Part shown: positions 35,165 through 43,267 of the stretch, piece by piece
Layout of the letters: every line of letters begins with the position of its first letter
How positions within the stretch are numbered: the first letter of the stretch is position 1
Program-made: the position numbers and the translations under genes
Origin: Allobranchiibius sp. CTAmp26
GTDB taxonomy: Bacteria; Actinomycetota; Actinomycetes; Actinomycetales; Dermatophilaceae
Assembly (NCBI RefSeq): GCF_017565405.1
Contig: NZ_JAGEKR010000021.1
Span: 1-64,000 of the forward strand
Direction: 5' to 3'
DNA length: 64,000 nucleotides
The notes under the pieces: generated by a model
The model's database searches: none
Seen by the model: the letters and a program-made list of their open reading frames with translations, nothing else
Told to the model about the DNA's origin: nothing

Positions 35165-36670
35165 ATGGCAGCGATCTACCGCGACTATTCACGAGACCGC
35201 ATCGGGTGGTTCTTCGGTCTGACCGGATGGCAGGCCGGTGCGCTGGCCGTGGCGGTGCTTCCACCGTGCTGGGCGATGTCGCGCGGTGCGTGGGTCTCGG
35301 TCGGGGTCTTCGTCCTGCTGTGGGTCGCGCTGTTCGTCATCACCGTCACCCCGGTGCGTGGTCGCTCCTCCGCAGGCTGGGTCGGCGCCCTGACCCGGTC
35401 CGCGGTCGGCGGACTGCTGGGGTGGACACGGTTCCGCAGCGCAGCAGTGTCCGGCGACATCGGCGATCTGCGGGACGTGGACCTGCCCGGGGTGCTGCAG
35501 GGGATCCAGATTCACGATGGTCCGCCAGAAGGTCGCTCGTCGGCCCGGATCGCGGTCATCCAGGACCACGCCACCAAGACGTGGGCCGTGACGGCCTCGA
35601 TCGTGCACCCGGGGATCGGGTTCACCGAATCCATCGACCGGTTCCAGCAAGGCACCGGCCTCAGCGACTTGCTGGATACGGCGATGCGTGTCGACCTCAT
35701 CGCGGAGGTCATCTTCGTGGTGCGCACGGTCCCGGATGACGGGGCCGAACGGGACCTGTACGTGCGACGACACCGTCGCGACGGGCCGGACCTGGCTCGT
35801 GTGGTCAACGACCAGCTGCACGCGGGGTTGTCGGCAGCCGGTGTCCGCACCGAGGCGTTCTGCACTCTGGTTGTTCCCGAGTCGCGCCTGAAGAACGCAG
35901 CCAAGGAGACCGGAGGAGGTCTGGATGGGCGGTGCCGGGTGCTGTACGGCCTGATGGCTGAGATCGAATCGCATCTGCGCGGCGGAATGGCGATGACCAG
36001 CGTCACCTGGCTGACGTCCCCCGAGCTCGCCCTGGCATGTCGCACAGGCTTCGCTCCCGGGGACCGTGCGAGCATCATCGACGCCCTCGCCGCGCGCGAG
36101 CACGACACCGCGGTCAACGCGCACGTCCCATGGGCCATGGCCGGGCCCTCGGGCGCCGACACCGCCATCCGGCATTACAGCCACGACGCCTGGAACTCCA
36201 TCAGCTCCACCATCAAGCTTCCCGTCAAGGGCGCCGTGATGGGAGCGTTGGCACCCGTCCTGACTCCCGGCGAACCGGGCGAGCGGCGCACCGTCATGGT
36301 CTGCTACCCGATCGTTCAGCAATCGCGCGCGCACCGGCAGCAGGGCAACTCCGAGTGGGCCGCCGACGTGGCCGACGCCCTTCGCGCCAAGGCCAAGGTC
36401 AAAACCCGGGCACAGCAACGCGACGAGGCCGCCACCGTGCGTGGCCGGGATGCCAAGCTCGCCCGCGGCAACGCGCTGATCCGGCCGTACGCGGTGTGCA
36501 CGGTCACCGCCCCGAAGACCGCCCGCATCAGCGAGTACGGCCGGCGTCTGGACGCATCGGTCCGGCGATCCGGCTTCGCGCCGCTTCGTCTGGACGTGGC
36601 GCAGGACGCGGCGTTCGCCGCCTCGACCATTCCCTTGGGCGTCAGTCTTGCCCGCCCCAGAGGCACCTGA
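35165..36670 (+). CDS. SCO6880-family conjugal transfer protein
   Basis: 501 residues, GAGGAG before ATG. Two N-terminal membrane helices (GWQAGALAVAVLPPCWAM, VSVGVFVLLWVALFVITVTPVRGRS) form a PrgI-like anchor. A soluble domain follows (IAVIQDHATKTWAVTASIVHPGIGF, VTWLTSPELALACRTGFAPGDRASI, HAPWAMAGPSGA-like). This is the standard SCO6880-type protein of Streptomyces-like T4SS, corresponding to the N-terminal part of VirB4. The ATPase part is supplied by the next gene. Confidence 0.85.
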   Translation: MAAIYRDYSRDRIGWFFGLTGWQAGALAVAVLPPCWAMSRGAWVSVGVFVLLWVALFVITVTPVRGRSSAGWVGALTRSAVGGLLGWTRFRSAAVSGDIGDLRDVDLPGVLQGIQIHDGPPEGRSSARIAVIQDHATKTWAVTASIVHPGIGFTESIDRFQQGTGLSDLLDTAMRVDLIAEVIFVVRTVPDDGAERDLYVRRHRRDGPDLARVVNDQLHAGLSAAGVRTEAFCTLVVPESRLKNAAKETGGGLDGRCRVLYGLMAEIESHLRGGMAMTSVTWLTSPELALACRTGFAPGDRASIIDALAAREHDTAVNAHVPWAMAGPSGADTAIRHYSHDAWNSISSTIKLPVKGAVMGALAPVLTPGEPGERRTVMVCYPIVQQSRAHRQQGNSEWAADVADALRAKAKVKTRAQQRDEAATVRGRDAKLARGNALIRPYAVCTVTAPKTARISEYGRRLDASVRRSGFAPLRLDVAQDAAFAASTIPLGVSLARPRGT

Positions 36671-36820
36671 CACCCCGACGAACGGTGCACACCGAGATCG
36701 GCGCCTTCGACTCGAGGGCAACGGCGCCGCGTGACGGCCACCACCCGGCGCAGCGCGCCTGCCTCGTTGGCTCCATCTCCCACGGCGCGCGTGCCACCAC
36801 ACTGCGAAGGAGACACACCG

Positions 36821-38335
36821 ATGAGGAAGGCAACGGCGCAGAGCGGTCGAACGATGGCACGCCTGCTGCACGACTTCGGGCACGACCTGCCACGCATGCC
36901 CGCACCCGAGACGCCCCAGAGGAGCCCCCGCCTGTTCCACTACGCCGCCCGCGGAGGTGCGGCACGGCCTGGCCGCGGGTGGGCACCTGCGACAGCGCCG
37001 GTGTCCTCCTGGCGGATGACCTCCGATCAAGCGCCCGTCTGGTGGCCGTTCGTCGCAACGCCCGGTCTGCCGCCCACCGGCGCCCAGATGGGCATCGACC
37101 AGCTGAGCGGCGGGTCCTTTTTCGCCGATCCGTTGGGATGGGTCCTGGACGATGAGATCTCGGTGACCAACCCGAACATCATGCAGTTCGGCAAACCAGG
37201 ACGCGGCAAGTCCGGCAACACCAAGGCCTTCTGCCTGCGGATGATGGACTTCGGCTACCGGACCCTGATCCTGGGCGACCCCAAGGACGAGTACGAGAAA
37301 CTGTGCCGCGCGTTGGGCGTTGAGCCGTTTGTCATCGGCCCGGGGTTACCGGCCCGCATCAACCCGCTGGCGTTCGGGCCCCTGGGCCAGGGGTGGGCCT
37401 CGCTGTCGGCCGCGGAGGCGCACCGGCGGACCGCGATCATCTTCGGACGGTGGCTGACGCTAGTGCGCGGGCTGGTCGGGTCGCAGCGCATCGGGGAGCA
37501 CCGTGTGCCGTTCGGACCGTCTGATGAGGTGGTGGTGACCACCGCGCTGCGCCGGCTGACCGGGTACAGCACCGGCGCGTCGCAGCTGCGGGAGACCACG
37601 ATCCCGCAGTTGTGGGACGCGTTGAACACCCCCACGGACGACCTCGTCCGCGACTGCCGGTACGAGTCGGCGGGCCACTTCCTGAACGAGACCCGCCTCC
37701 TGCGCGATGCGCTGGGACAGCTGGTGTCCGGTGCCTTGGCTGGCCTCTTCGACGCGCACACCACCGTCGACGTCGACTGGAACGCACCCATCCAGAGTCT
37801 GAGCCTGTCGCGGTTGGACGCCCTGGGTGATGACGCGATGGGCATCGCACTGACCTGCCTGGGATCCTGGGGGCGTGGGATGCGCGAGATGGCGTCCCGG
37901 GGGGATCTGCGCATCGTCGTACGCGACGAGGTGTGGAAGCAGTTCCGCCTCGGCCCGGAGGCGGTGAAGGCCTACGACGCCGACCTGCGGCTGTCCCGCG
38001 CCACCGGTGACATCCAGTGGGCCAACGCGCACAAGCCGTCGGATCCGATGTCGGCCGGAGACCAGGGCTCGCAGGCGGTCGCGATCGCGAAGGACCTGAT
38101 GCACCTGGCCGACGTCAAGATCCTGCTGGGCCAAGACGGTGCCGTCGCCGATGAACTGGAGCGCCTCCTTGACCTCGGCTCCATCGCCCGCGATCTGATC
38201 ACCGGCTGGGCCATGCACGGCATGGGCCGAGGCCTGTGGGTCGTGGGGGAGCAGATGTACAAGGTGCAAACCGTGCTCCACCCGTTCGAACGCGACCTGA
38301 CCTTCACCAACGACGCCATCGAGTCCGCGCGCTGA
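36821..38335 (+). CDS. VirB4-like T4SS ATPase (C-terminal ATPase type)
   Basis: 504 residues; GAAGGAG before ATG at 36821 favours this start over 36731. Walker A GKPGRGKS is at about 124-131, IINPLAFGP-like RINPLAFGPLGQG follows, and Walker B-like LRIVVRDEVWKQF lies near residue 365, with a late GRGLWVVGEQMYK segment. This ATPase energises substrate and pilus-subunit movement. Split from its PrgI/VirB4-N partner (SCO6880-like), as in many actinobacterial elements. Stop precedes the hydrolase gene by 4 bases. Confidence 0.85.
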   Translation: MRKATAQSGRTMARLLHDFGHDLPRMPAPETPQRSPRLFHYAARGGAARPGRGWAPATAPVSSWRMTSDQAPVWWPFVATPGLPPTGAQMGIDQLSGGSFFADPLGWVLDDEISVTNPNIMQFGKPGRGKSGNTKAFCLRMMDFGYRTLILGDPKDEYEKLCRALGVEPFVIGPGLPARINPLAFGPLGQGWASLSAAEAHRRTAIIFGRWLTLVRGLVGSQRIGEHRVPFGPSDEVVVTTALRRLTGYSTGASQLRETTIPQLWDALNTPTDDLVRDCRYESAGHFLNETRLLRDALGQLVSGALAGLFDAHTTVDVDWNAPIQSLSLSRLDALGDDAMGIALTCLGSWGRGMREMASRGDLRIVVRDEVWKQFRLGPEAVKAYDADLRLSRATGDIQWANAHKPSDPMSAGDQGSQAVAIAKDLMHLADVKILLGQDGAVADELERLLDLGSIARDLITGWAMHGMGRGLWVVGEQMYKVQTVLHPFERDLTFTNDAIESAR

Positions 38336-38339
38336 GCCC

Positions 38340-39911
38340 ATGAAGAAATTCCTCCTGGGCCTGGCGGTGGCAGTGACCCTCACGACCGCTGTGCCGTTGT
38401 TCGCGGTGATCCTCGTCGTCGTCGTGGCATCACCGGCGGCGGGGGAGGTCATCGCAACGCAACAGTGCCAGGGCGATCCGACGACGGCCACCGGGTCCTG
38501 GCGGGTGCCCACCGCGCAGCACTACGTCATCACCTCCGGCTTCGGGCCGCGTCCCTCACCCGGTGGGATCGGGTCGACCTATCACGAAGGTGTCGATATC
38601 GCGATGCTTCCCGCACCGGGGTCCGTGCTGGCCGCGGCAAGCGGCAGGGTCAGCGTTGCCGGTCCGTATGGCGGCCTGGGTAATGCCGTCGTGGTGGACG
38701 ACGGAGACGGAATCAGCACCACCTACGGTCACCTGGCGCGGCTAGACCCGACCGTCCGTGCCGGTGCGACGGTGACGATGGGTCAACGGCTCGGCGCGGA
38801 AGGGTCGACCGGGAACTCGACAGGTGACCACCTGCACTTCGGCGTCGCGCAGGACGGGAAATACATCGACCCCGTTCCCTTCATGAGGCAGCACGGTGCG
38901 CCACTGGACGGTCGGGCCGTCCCGGCCAGCGCGCCGTCAACGGCGACGCCACCGGCGAACCACGCACCGGCCGACCCGGCCGGTGAGGGCGGGATCGGTT
39001 TCCCCCTCCCGCTACCGGGCCAGCCCCGCCGGGATTCCGTGCACGCTCCACCGCTGCCCATCCCTCCTGCGGTCCAGGCCGACTTTGAGCGCGCCGCGAC
39101 CCGGTACAAGATCCCCTGGACGCTGCTGGCCGGTATTGGCATGGAGGAGACCGGGCAGGGCCGGAACGAGGCGACCTCGTCGGCCGGCGCGGAGGGACTC
39201 ATGCAGTTCGAGCCCAGCACCTGGGCCCGGTACGGGGTCGACGGCGATGGCGACGGAAGGGCGGTCATCACCGACGACGCGGACAGCGCCATGTCGGCCG
39301 CCAACTACCTCACCGCGGTCGGCGTCACCCATGGGACAGACGGCGTCCGCCGTGCGATCTTCGCCTACAACCACGCCACCTGGTACGTGAACGACGTCCT
39401 GTTCTACGCGGCCGCGTACGGCGGCGGCGAAGTGCTCGGCGACCCCATCGACTGCGGCACCGGTCGGGGAAGCGGCAACCCAGGACTGCCGCCGATCGCC
39501 ACCTCACGGGTGGGGATGGTGCTGACCTGGGCCGAACGGCATCGGGGCGATGGGTACGTGCTGGGCGCCGATGGTCCGCACGTGTGGGACTGCTCGAGCT
39601 TCAGCGCGGCGGCCTACCGCCGGATCGGGATCACCATGCCGCGAACCGCGCAAGGACAGCAGGAGTGGCTGGCGGCAGGCAACGGGTTCCGCGTCGCACC
39701 CCGCGCCGCCAAACCCGGGGACCTGGTGTTCTTCGACTCCTACCTCGGACCAAATGTCATCAGACATGTGGAGATCGTCCTCAACCCTGCGACGCATGCG
39801 GCGATCGGCGCGCAGAACCCGCAGGTCGGAGTAGCAATGAGCGACTACGCCGAAGACCTGCGGACCAGGCACATCTTCCAGGTGTGGCGGGTCGGCAACA
39901 TCAGCGGCTGA
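38340..39911 (+). CDS. Three-domain peptidoglycan hydrolase of the T4SS (M23 peptidase, lytic transglycosylase, NlpC/P60)
   Basis: 523 residues. Signal/anchor helix at 4-31. M23 LytM domain about 60-180 with HEGVD (H82, D86), YGH (H131) and HLHFG (H164, H166). Transglycosylase-like domain about 245-360 with WTLLAGIGMEETGQG (Glu about 269-270) and AEGLMQFEPSTW. NlpC/P60 domain about 388-518 with WDCSSF (C418) and RHVEIV (H476). All three active-site sets appear complete. It is the cell-wall-opening enzyme of Gram-positive conjugation (VirB1/TcpG-like). Confidence 0.92.
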   Translation: MKKFLLGLAVAVTLTTAVPLFAVILVVVVASPAAGEVIATQQCQGDPTTATGSWRVPTAQHYVITSGFGPRPSPGGIGSTYHEGVDIAMLPAPGSVLAAASGRVSVAGPYGGLGNAVVVDDGDGISTTYGHLARLDPTVRAGATVTMGQRLGAEGSTGNSTGDHLHFGVAQDGKYIDPVPFMRQHGAPLDGRAVPASAPSTATPPANHAPADPAGEGGIGFPLPLPGQPRRDSVHAPPLPIPPAVQADFERAATRYKIPWTLLAGIGMEETGQGRNEATSSAGAEGLMQFEPSTWARYGVDGDGDGRAVITDDADSAMSAANYLTAVGVTHGTDGVRRAIFAYNHATWYVNDVLFYAAAYGGGEVLGDPIDCGTGRGSGNPGLPPIATSRVGMVLTWAERHRGDGYVLGADGPHVWDCSSFSAAAYRRIGITMPRTAQGQQEWLAAGNGFRVAPRAAKPGDLVFFDSYLGPNVIRHVEIVLNPATHAAIGAQNPQVGVAMSDYAEDLRTRHIFQVWRVGNISG

Positions 39912-39970
39912 ACATGGCCGTCAGGACGCTGCACATCCCTTCGGGTCGGCGAGTCCACGGAGGAGACACG

Positions 39971-40423
39971 ATGCAACGATCCCGCCGCCGAGATCCGATT
40001 CCATGGACCTGGGAAATCCCCGCCGCGATCATTCTGGCGATCCTGGCGGTGCTCACCGTCGGCGCACAGTTGGGCCGATCATGCGCCAACGCGCTCTCCG
40101 GTGCGGGCTGGGCGTGGGTACCGAGCGCCCACCTGGTGACGAGCCTCCCCGGCGTCCTGGAAGGTCACGCCGACGGCGGCCTACCCACGATGCACCACGT
40201 CGCGAGCCCCCACCTGCTATGGGGGTGTGTAATCGCCGTCGAGCTGACGCTGGGCACGACGGTGTGCTGGGCCGCCAAGGTGGTGGCCGACCGCTGGGGG
40301 CCCACCCGGCTGCGGGGGATGGCAAGCCGTGCCGAAGCGGAACAGTTGTTGGGGCGCGCACGCCTTCGCGCGGTCGCACCCGTCATCCGGCCAGACCTGT
40401 ACGGCCGGAAGCGATCGTGGTGA
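39971..40423 (+). CDS. Two-helix membrane protein before the coupling protein
   Basis: 150 residues, GGAGGAGA seven bases before ATG. Two hydrophobic helices (WEIPAAIILAILAVLTVGAQLG and LLWGCVIAVELTLGTTVCWAAKVVADRWG) flank a polar loop; the basic tail reads RLRGMASRAEAEQLLGRARLRAVAP. The gene overlaps the coupling protein by GTGA. In other T4SS the coupling protein carries its own N-terminal membrane helices. This one does not, so this gene probably supplies the membrane anchor. Confidence 0.72.
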   Translation: MQRSRRRDPIPWTWEIPAAIILAILAVLTVGAQLGRSCANALSGAGWAWVPSAHLVTSLPGVLEGHADGGLPTMHHVASPHLLWGCVIAVELTLGTTVCWAAKVVADRWGPTRLRGMASRAEAEQLLGRARLRAVAPVIRPDLYGRKRSW

Positions 40424-41874
40424 AGGCGCGCCATGTACGTCCCGTCGAAGTGGGCTGGAGGATCGGCGCCGCCCGCGAGCCGCGCGGCAGCGAACTGTGG
40501 CAACCCTGGGACCGCACCGCGGGGGTGATCGGACCGCAGGGCTCCGGCAAGACGCTGGACCTGCTAGTCCCGGCGCTGCTCGGGGCACCCGGCGCAGCGT
40601 TGGTGACGCTCACCAAACTCGACGACCTGTTGCTCAGCATCGGAGAGCGCCGTCGACGCGGCCGGCCCTGCGTCGTGCTAGACCCGTTCGGTCTGGCCGA
40701 CGGGCTGCCGGAGCTGACGTTCGACCCGGTGGCGGGGTGCGTGGACTCCATGCTGGCCGAGCGCCGTGCGAAGGCCTTCACGGCTGGCACGGTGAAGGGG
40801 GCGATCCAGGGCGGCCAAGCAGACGAGGCCGCGCGTTTCTACGCCGCGGAGGCGGCCAAAGTGCTGCAGGCCTACTTTCACGCGGCGGCGCTGACCGGCA
40901 GAACTTTGGAGGACCTGCTGCGCTGGGTCGCCAGCCCGCTCAGCACCACTGACCCTTCGGAGATCCTGCGCGAGCATCCGCACGCTGCGCCGTTCTGGCA
41001 CGGCCTACTTCACGGTGCGCTGCACGGGGATGACCGAACGGCGGGTAACACCATTACCACCGTGCAACAGTCCATGAGCCTGTTCTTCCAGCAGGACATC
41101 CGTCGCCGCTGTGTCCCCGGAGTGGACCGGCCGGCCACCGACATCACCCAGATCATTGAGCAGCGCGGCACGATGTATCTCCTCGGCCGGGAGGACCCGT
41201 ACGCCAGTGCTTCGCCACTGATGACGGCAGTCACCGAACACGTCCTGGACACGGCCCTTGCCGTCGCTAACCGCGCAGCCTGGGGACGCCTCTGCCCACC
41301 GTTCCTAGCCTGCCTTGATGAGCTGCCGTCCACTGCGCCCCTGCCGACCCTGCGGACCCGGATGGCCAACGAGCGTGCTCTGGGGTTGTCGTTCATCTAC
41401 GCCGCCCAGACCTGGCGTCAGCTGTCGTCGATCTTCGGTGAGAACGACGCACGGGCACTGTTTGGGTTAACGAACACGCTCGTGTTGTTCGGCGGATCGA
41501 AGGACGTGGCGTTCAATCAGGAGATCAGTGACCTGGTCGGCACGGTCCGGGTCGCGCGCACCAGCTGGCAGACCGGTGTGCGGGGTGGCCGCACCACTTC
41601 CGGCGAAGACATCCCGATCCTGCGGCCGGAGGAGATCCGTCAACTGCAGGAGCGGCACGCCTTGGTGATCGCCGAGAATGGCAAACCCATCGTCGCCCGG
41701 CTGAGCCGATGTACGGATGGAGCCCTGGGCCGACGACTTCTGGCGAGGCAGGAGGAGTTGCGGAGGACGGTGGAGATGGCCCGCGGCGCGGCGGCCACGC
41801 CGGAGGACCGGGCTGACGCTGCCCTCGCGGAAGCGCGTCGTCGTGGCCTGACGCCTCACCGGAATCAGCCGTGA
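40420..41874 (+). CDS. Type IV coupling protein (VirD4/TraG-like)
   Basis: 484 residues from the GTG that overlaps the previous stop. Walker A GPQGSGKT at about 38-45, then ALVTLTKLDDLLLS, VLDPFG, INT-like NTITTVQQSM, Walker B FLACLDELPSTAPLP and RALGLSFIYAAQTWRQLSSIFGEN typical of TraM-recognition-domain coupling proteins (TraG/VirD4-C). It pumps DNA to the secretion channel. It lacks its own membrane helices; see the preceding gene. Overlaps the next gene by GTGA. Confidence 0.9.
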   Translation: MKARHVRPVEVGWRIGAAREPRGSELWQPWDRTAGVIGPQGSGKTLDLLVPALLGAPGAALVTLTKLDDLLLSIGERRRRGRPCVVLDPFGLADGLPELTFDPVAGCVDSMLAERRAKAFTAGTVKGAIQGGQADEAARFYAAEAAKVLQAYFHAAALTGRTLEDLLRWVASPLSTTDPSEILREHPHAAPFWHGLLHGALHGDDRTAGNTITTVQQSMSLFFQQDIRRRCVPGVDRPATDITQIIEQRGTMYLLGREDPYASASPLMTAVTEHVLDTALAVANRAAWGRLCPPFLACLDELPSTAPLPTLRTRMANERALGLSFIYAAQTWRQLSSIFGENDARALFGLTNTLVLFGGSKDVAFNQEISDLVGTVRVARTSWQTGVRGGRTTSGEDIPILRPEEIRQLQERHALVIAENGKPIVARLSRCTDGALGRRLLARQEELRRTVEMARGAAATPEDRADAALAEARRRGLTPHRNQP

Positions 41875-42530
41875 ACGCACACGCCGTGGACCCGCCAGCG
41901 GCCGCCGCGATGGTGCAGCCGTTCCCCGAGGGCGGCCGCCTGCTGAGGCTGGCCTACCGAGAGTTGGCGATCGCCGCGCAGGGCAACGAGGACCAGGTCG
42001 CCGCGCTCGGTCCGCTCAGTGAGCTTCCGCGCCCGTGGGATCCCGCGACGTGTCGTCGTTCCGACCTGCGCGTGCAGCTGTGGGCGTGGCTGGAGCTGGT
42101 CGTTCGATGGCTCAACCGGGAGTACGTCTGGGATGTCAGCACAATGATCCCTGCCTGCTGGCCGCAGCACCCCCACCTGGTGCGGGAGATCGCCCTCTTG
42201 GCCGACCAGCGCCGCCGAGCGGGCGCGGCTCTGAGCAGTGACGCGATGGAGGAGTGGAGTCGCTACGCCCTGCCGGCGTTTAGCGACCGGATGCGGTCCC
42301 GGCTGAAGGATCATTGCGAGGAGGGTCATCAGGTCTGGCCAGCGCGCAGCCGCTACGTCCGCCAACTCGGCGCTCAGTCGGTGGGCGACCGGCAACGGGT
42401 CTACGACGCCGATGCGAGGACCACCGCCCGTGGTCAGAAGACCGACGAAATCACGCACCAGAACTCGACCAGGCGTGTGTCAGTAGACCTAGACACCGGC
42501 GAGATCAGCGACAACTTGGACACCCGTTAG
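41871..42530 (+). CDS. DUF4913-like protein, last gene of the transfer module
   Basis: 219 residues from GTG in a GTGA overlap with the coupling-protein gene. Core: RVQLWAWLELVVRWLNREYVWDVSTMIPACWPQHPHLVREIALLADQRRRAG, the Trp-rich DUF4913 pattern ('W.WLE.VV.WLN..Y.W......PpCW..Hp.lv.eLA.L...R'). Proteins of this family follow T4SS coupling genes in many actinobacterial plasmids; function unknown. The C-terminal 70 residues are polar. Confidence 0.75.
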   Translation: MNAHAVDPPAAAAMVQPFPEGGRLLRLAYRELAIAAQGNEDQVAALGPLSELPRPWDPATCRRSDLRVQLWAWLELVVRWLNREYVWDVSTMIPACWPQHPHLVREIALLADQRRRAGAALSSDAMEEWSRYALPAFSDRMRSRLKDHCEEGHQVWPARSRYVRQLGAQSVGDRQRVYDADARTTARGQKTDEITHQNSTRRVSVDLDTGEISDNLDTR

Positions 42531-42594
42531 ACCTGAACTCGGCCCCACCAAACTCTGGCGCGTGGGCTCGATCAATGCAATAGCTGTTCTCCTT

Positions 42595-42622
42595 GATCGG
42601 GATAAGCACACTTATCCCGATC
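42595..42622. repeat. Perfect 12-bp inverted repeat with CACA loop
   Basis: GATCGGGATAAG (42595-42606) and CTTATCCCGATC (42611-42622). A second, partly overlapping pair CGATCAA (42569-42575) / TTGATCG (42593-42599) lies beside it. It sits between the transfer module and the recombinase operon. It may be a terminator for the former, an operator, or a recombinase core site; there is no T-tract. Confidence 0.6.
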
Positions 42623-42640
42623 ATGGCCTAAAGTGCTGAG

Positions 42641-43267
42641 ATGACGTCCTGGGAGTCGATTGCCGCCCAAACCGCACCACCGGCCACCTGGCAGGTAGTG
42701 CTCACGGTGGTGGGAACCCTTGCAGCGGTCATCAGTACGATCGCGGCAGTCTGGGGGATATCGCGTACAGCACGGGCGGCCGAGGAAGCCTCCAGGCCCG
42801 TGATGTCGGCTGAGTTGCGCACGCTCCCGCTGGTCCGTGGCACCACGGTGCTGGTGGTGAGCAACCGTGGCCGTGCGCTGGCGCGCAACGTCCGTGTCCA
42901 GTTTGCTCCTGAGCTGCCGCCTGCCGAGCGGAGCGAAGCCGCAGGAAACGTCTTGCTCGCGTTCCTGAGTCGACGTTTCGCCCGCGCCTACCCCACGATC
43001 GCTCCAGGCGCTGAACTACGGAATCTGTACGCCCAGGTGGTGGGCAACGGCAATCGTGAAGATGCGCCCAACGACCTCACGGTTCACATCAGCTACGAGG
43101 GCCGATCCCGCCGGTGGGGTGGTCCGAGGGTCTATGACGACCGCTACGACCTGACACTGGACCTGTTTCGTGATTCGACCAGCACGAACAGAAATGTTCA
43201 GTCGACCGAGGACGCAGCGAAACTGACTGCACAGGCCGTCGAGACGTTGGCGCACCGATGGGGATGA
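42641..43267 (+). CDS. Membrane-anchored protein of unknown function upstream of the recombinase
   Basis: 208 residues. One N-terminal helix (WQVVLTVVGTLAAVISTIAAVWGI) is followed by a beta-rich soluble region (RTLPLVRGTTVLVVSNRGRALARNVRVQFAPEL, IAPGAELRNLYA, DLTVHISYEGRSRRW). The pattern 'V.N.G...A.NV.V.F.P......' is that of small membrane proteins of unknown function found in many bacteria. It overlaps the tyrosine recombinase start by up to 10 bases, so the two are coupled. Confidence 0.65.
   Translation: MTSWESIAAQTAPPATWQVVLTVVGTLAAVISTIAAVWGISRTARAAEEASRPVMSAELRTLPLVRGTTVLVVSNRGRALARNVRVQFAPELPPAERSEAAGNVLLAFLSRRFARAYPTIAPGAELRNLYAQVVGNGNREDAPNDLTVHISYEGRSRRWGGPRVYDDRYDLTLDLFRDSTSTNRNVQSTEDAAKLTAQAVETLAHRWG

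Noticed and set aside
35189-37030. 613-residue minus-strand frame
   Set aside because: Long only because of GC-rich codon bias opposite the SCO6880-like gene.
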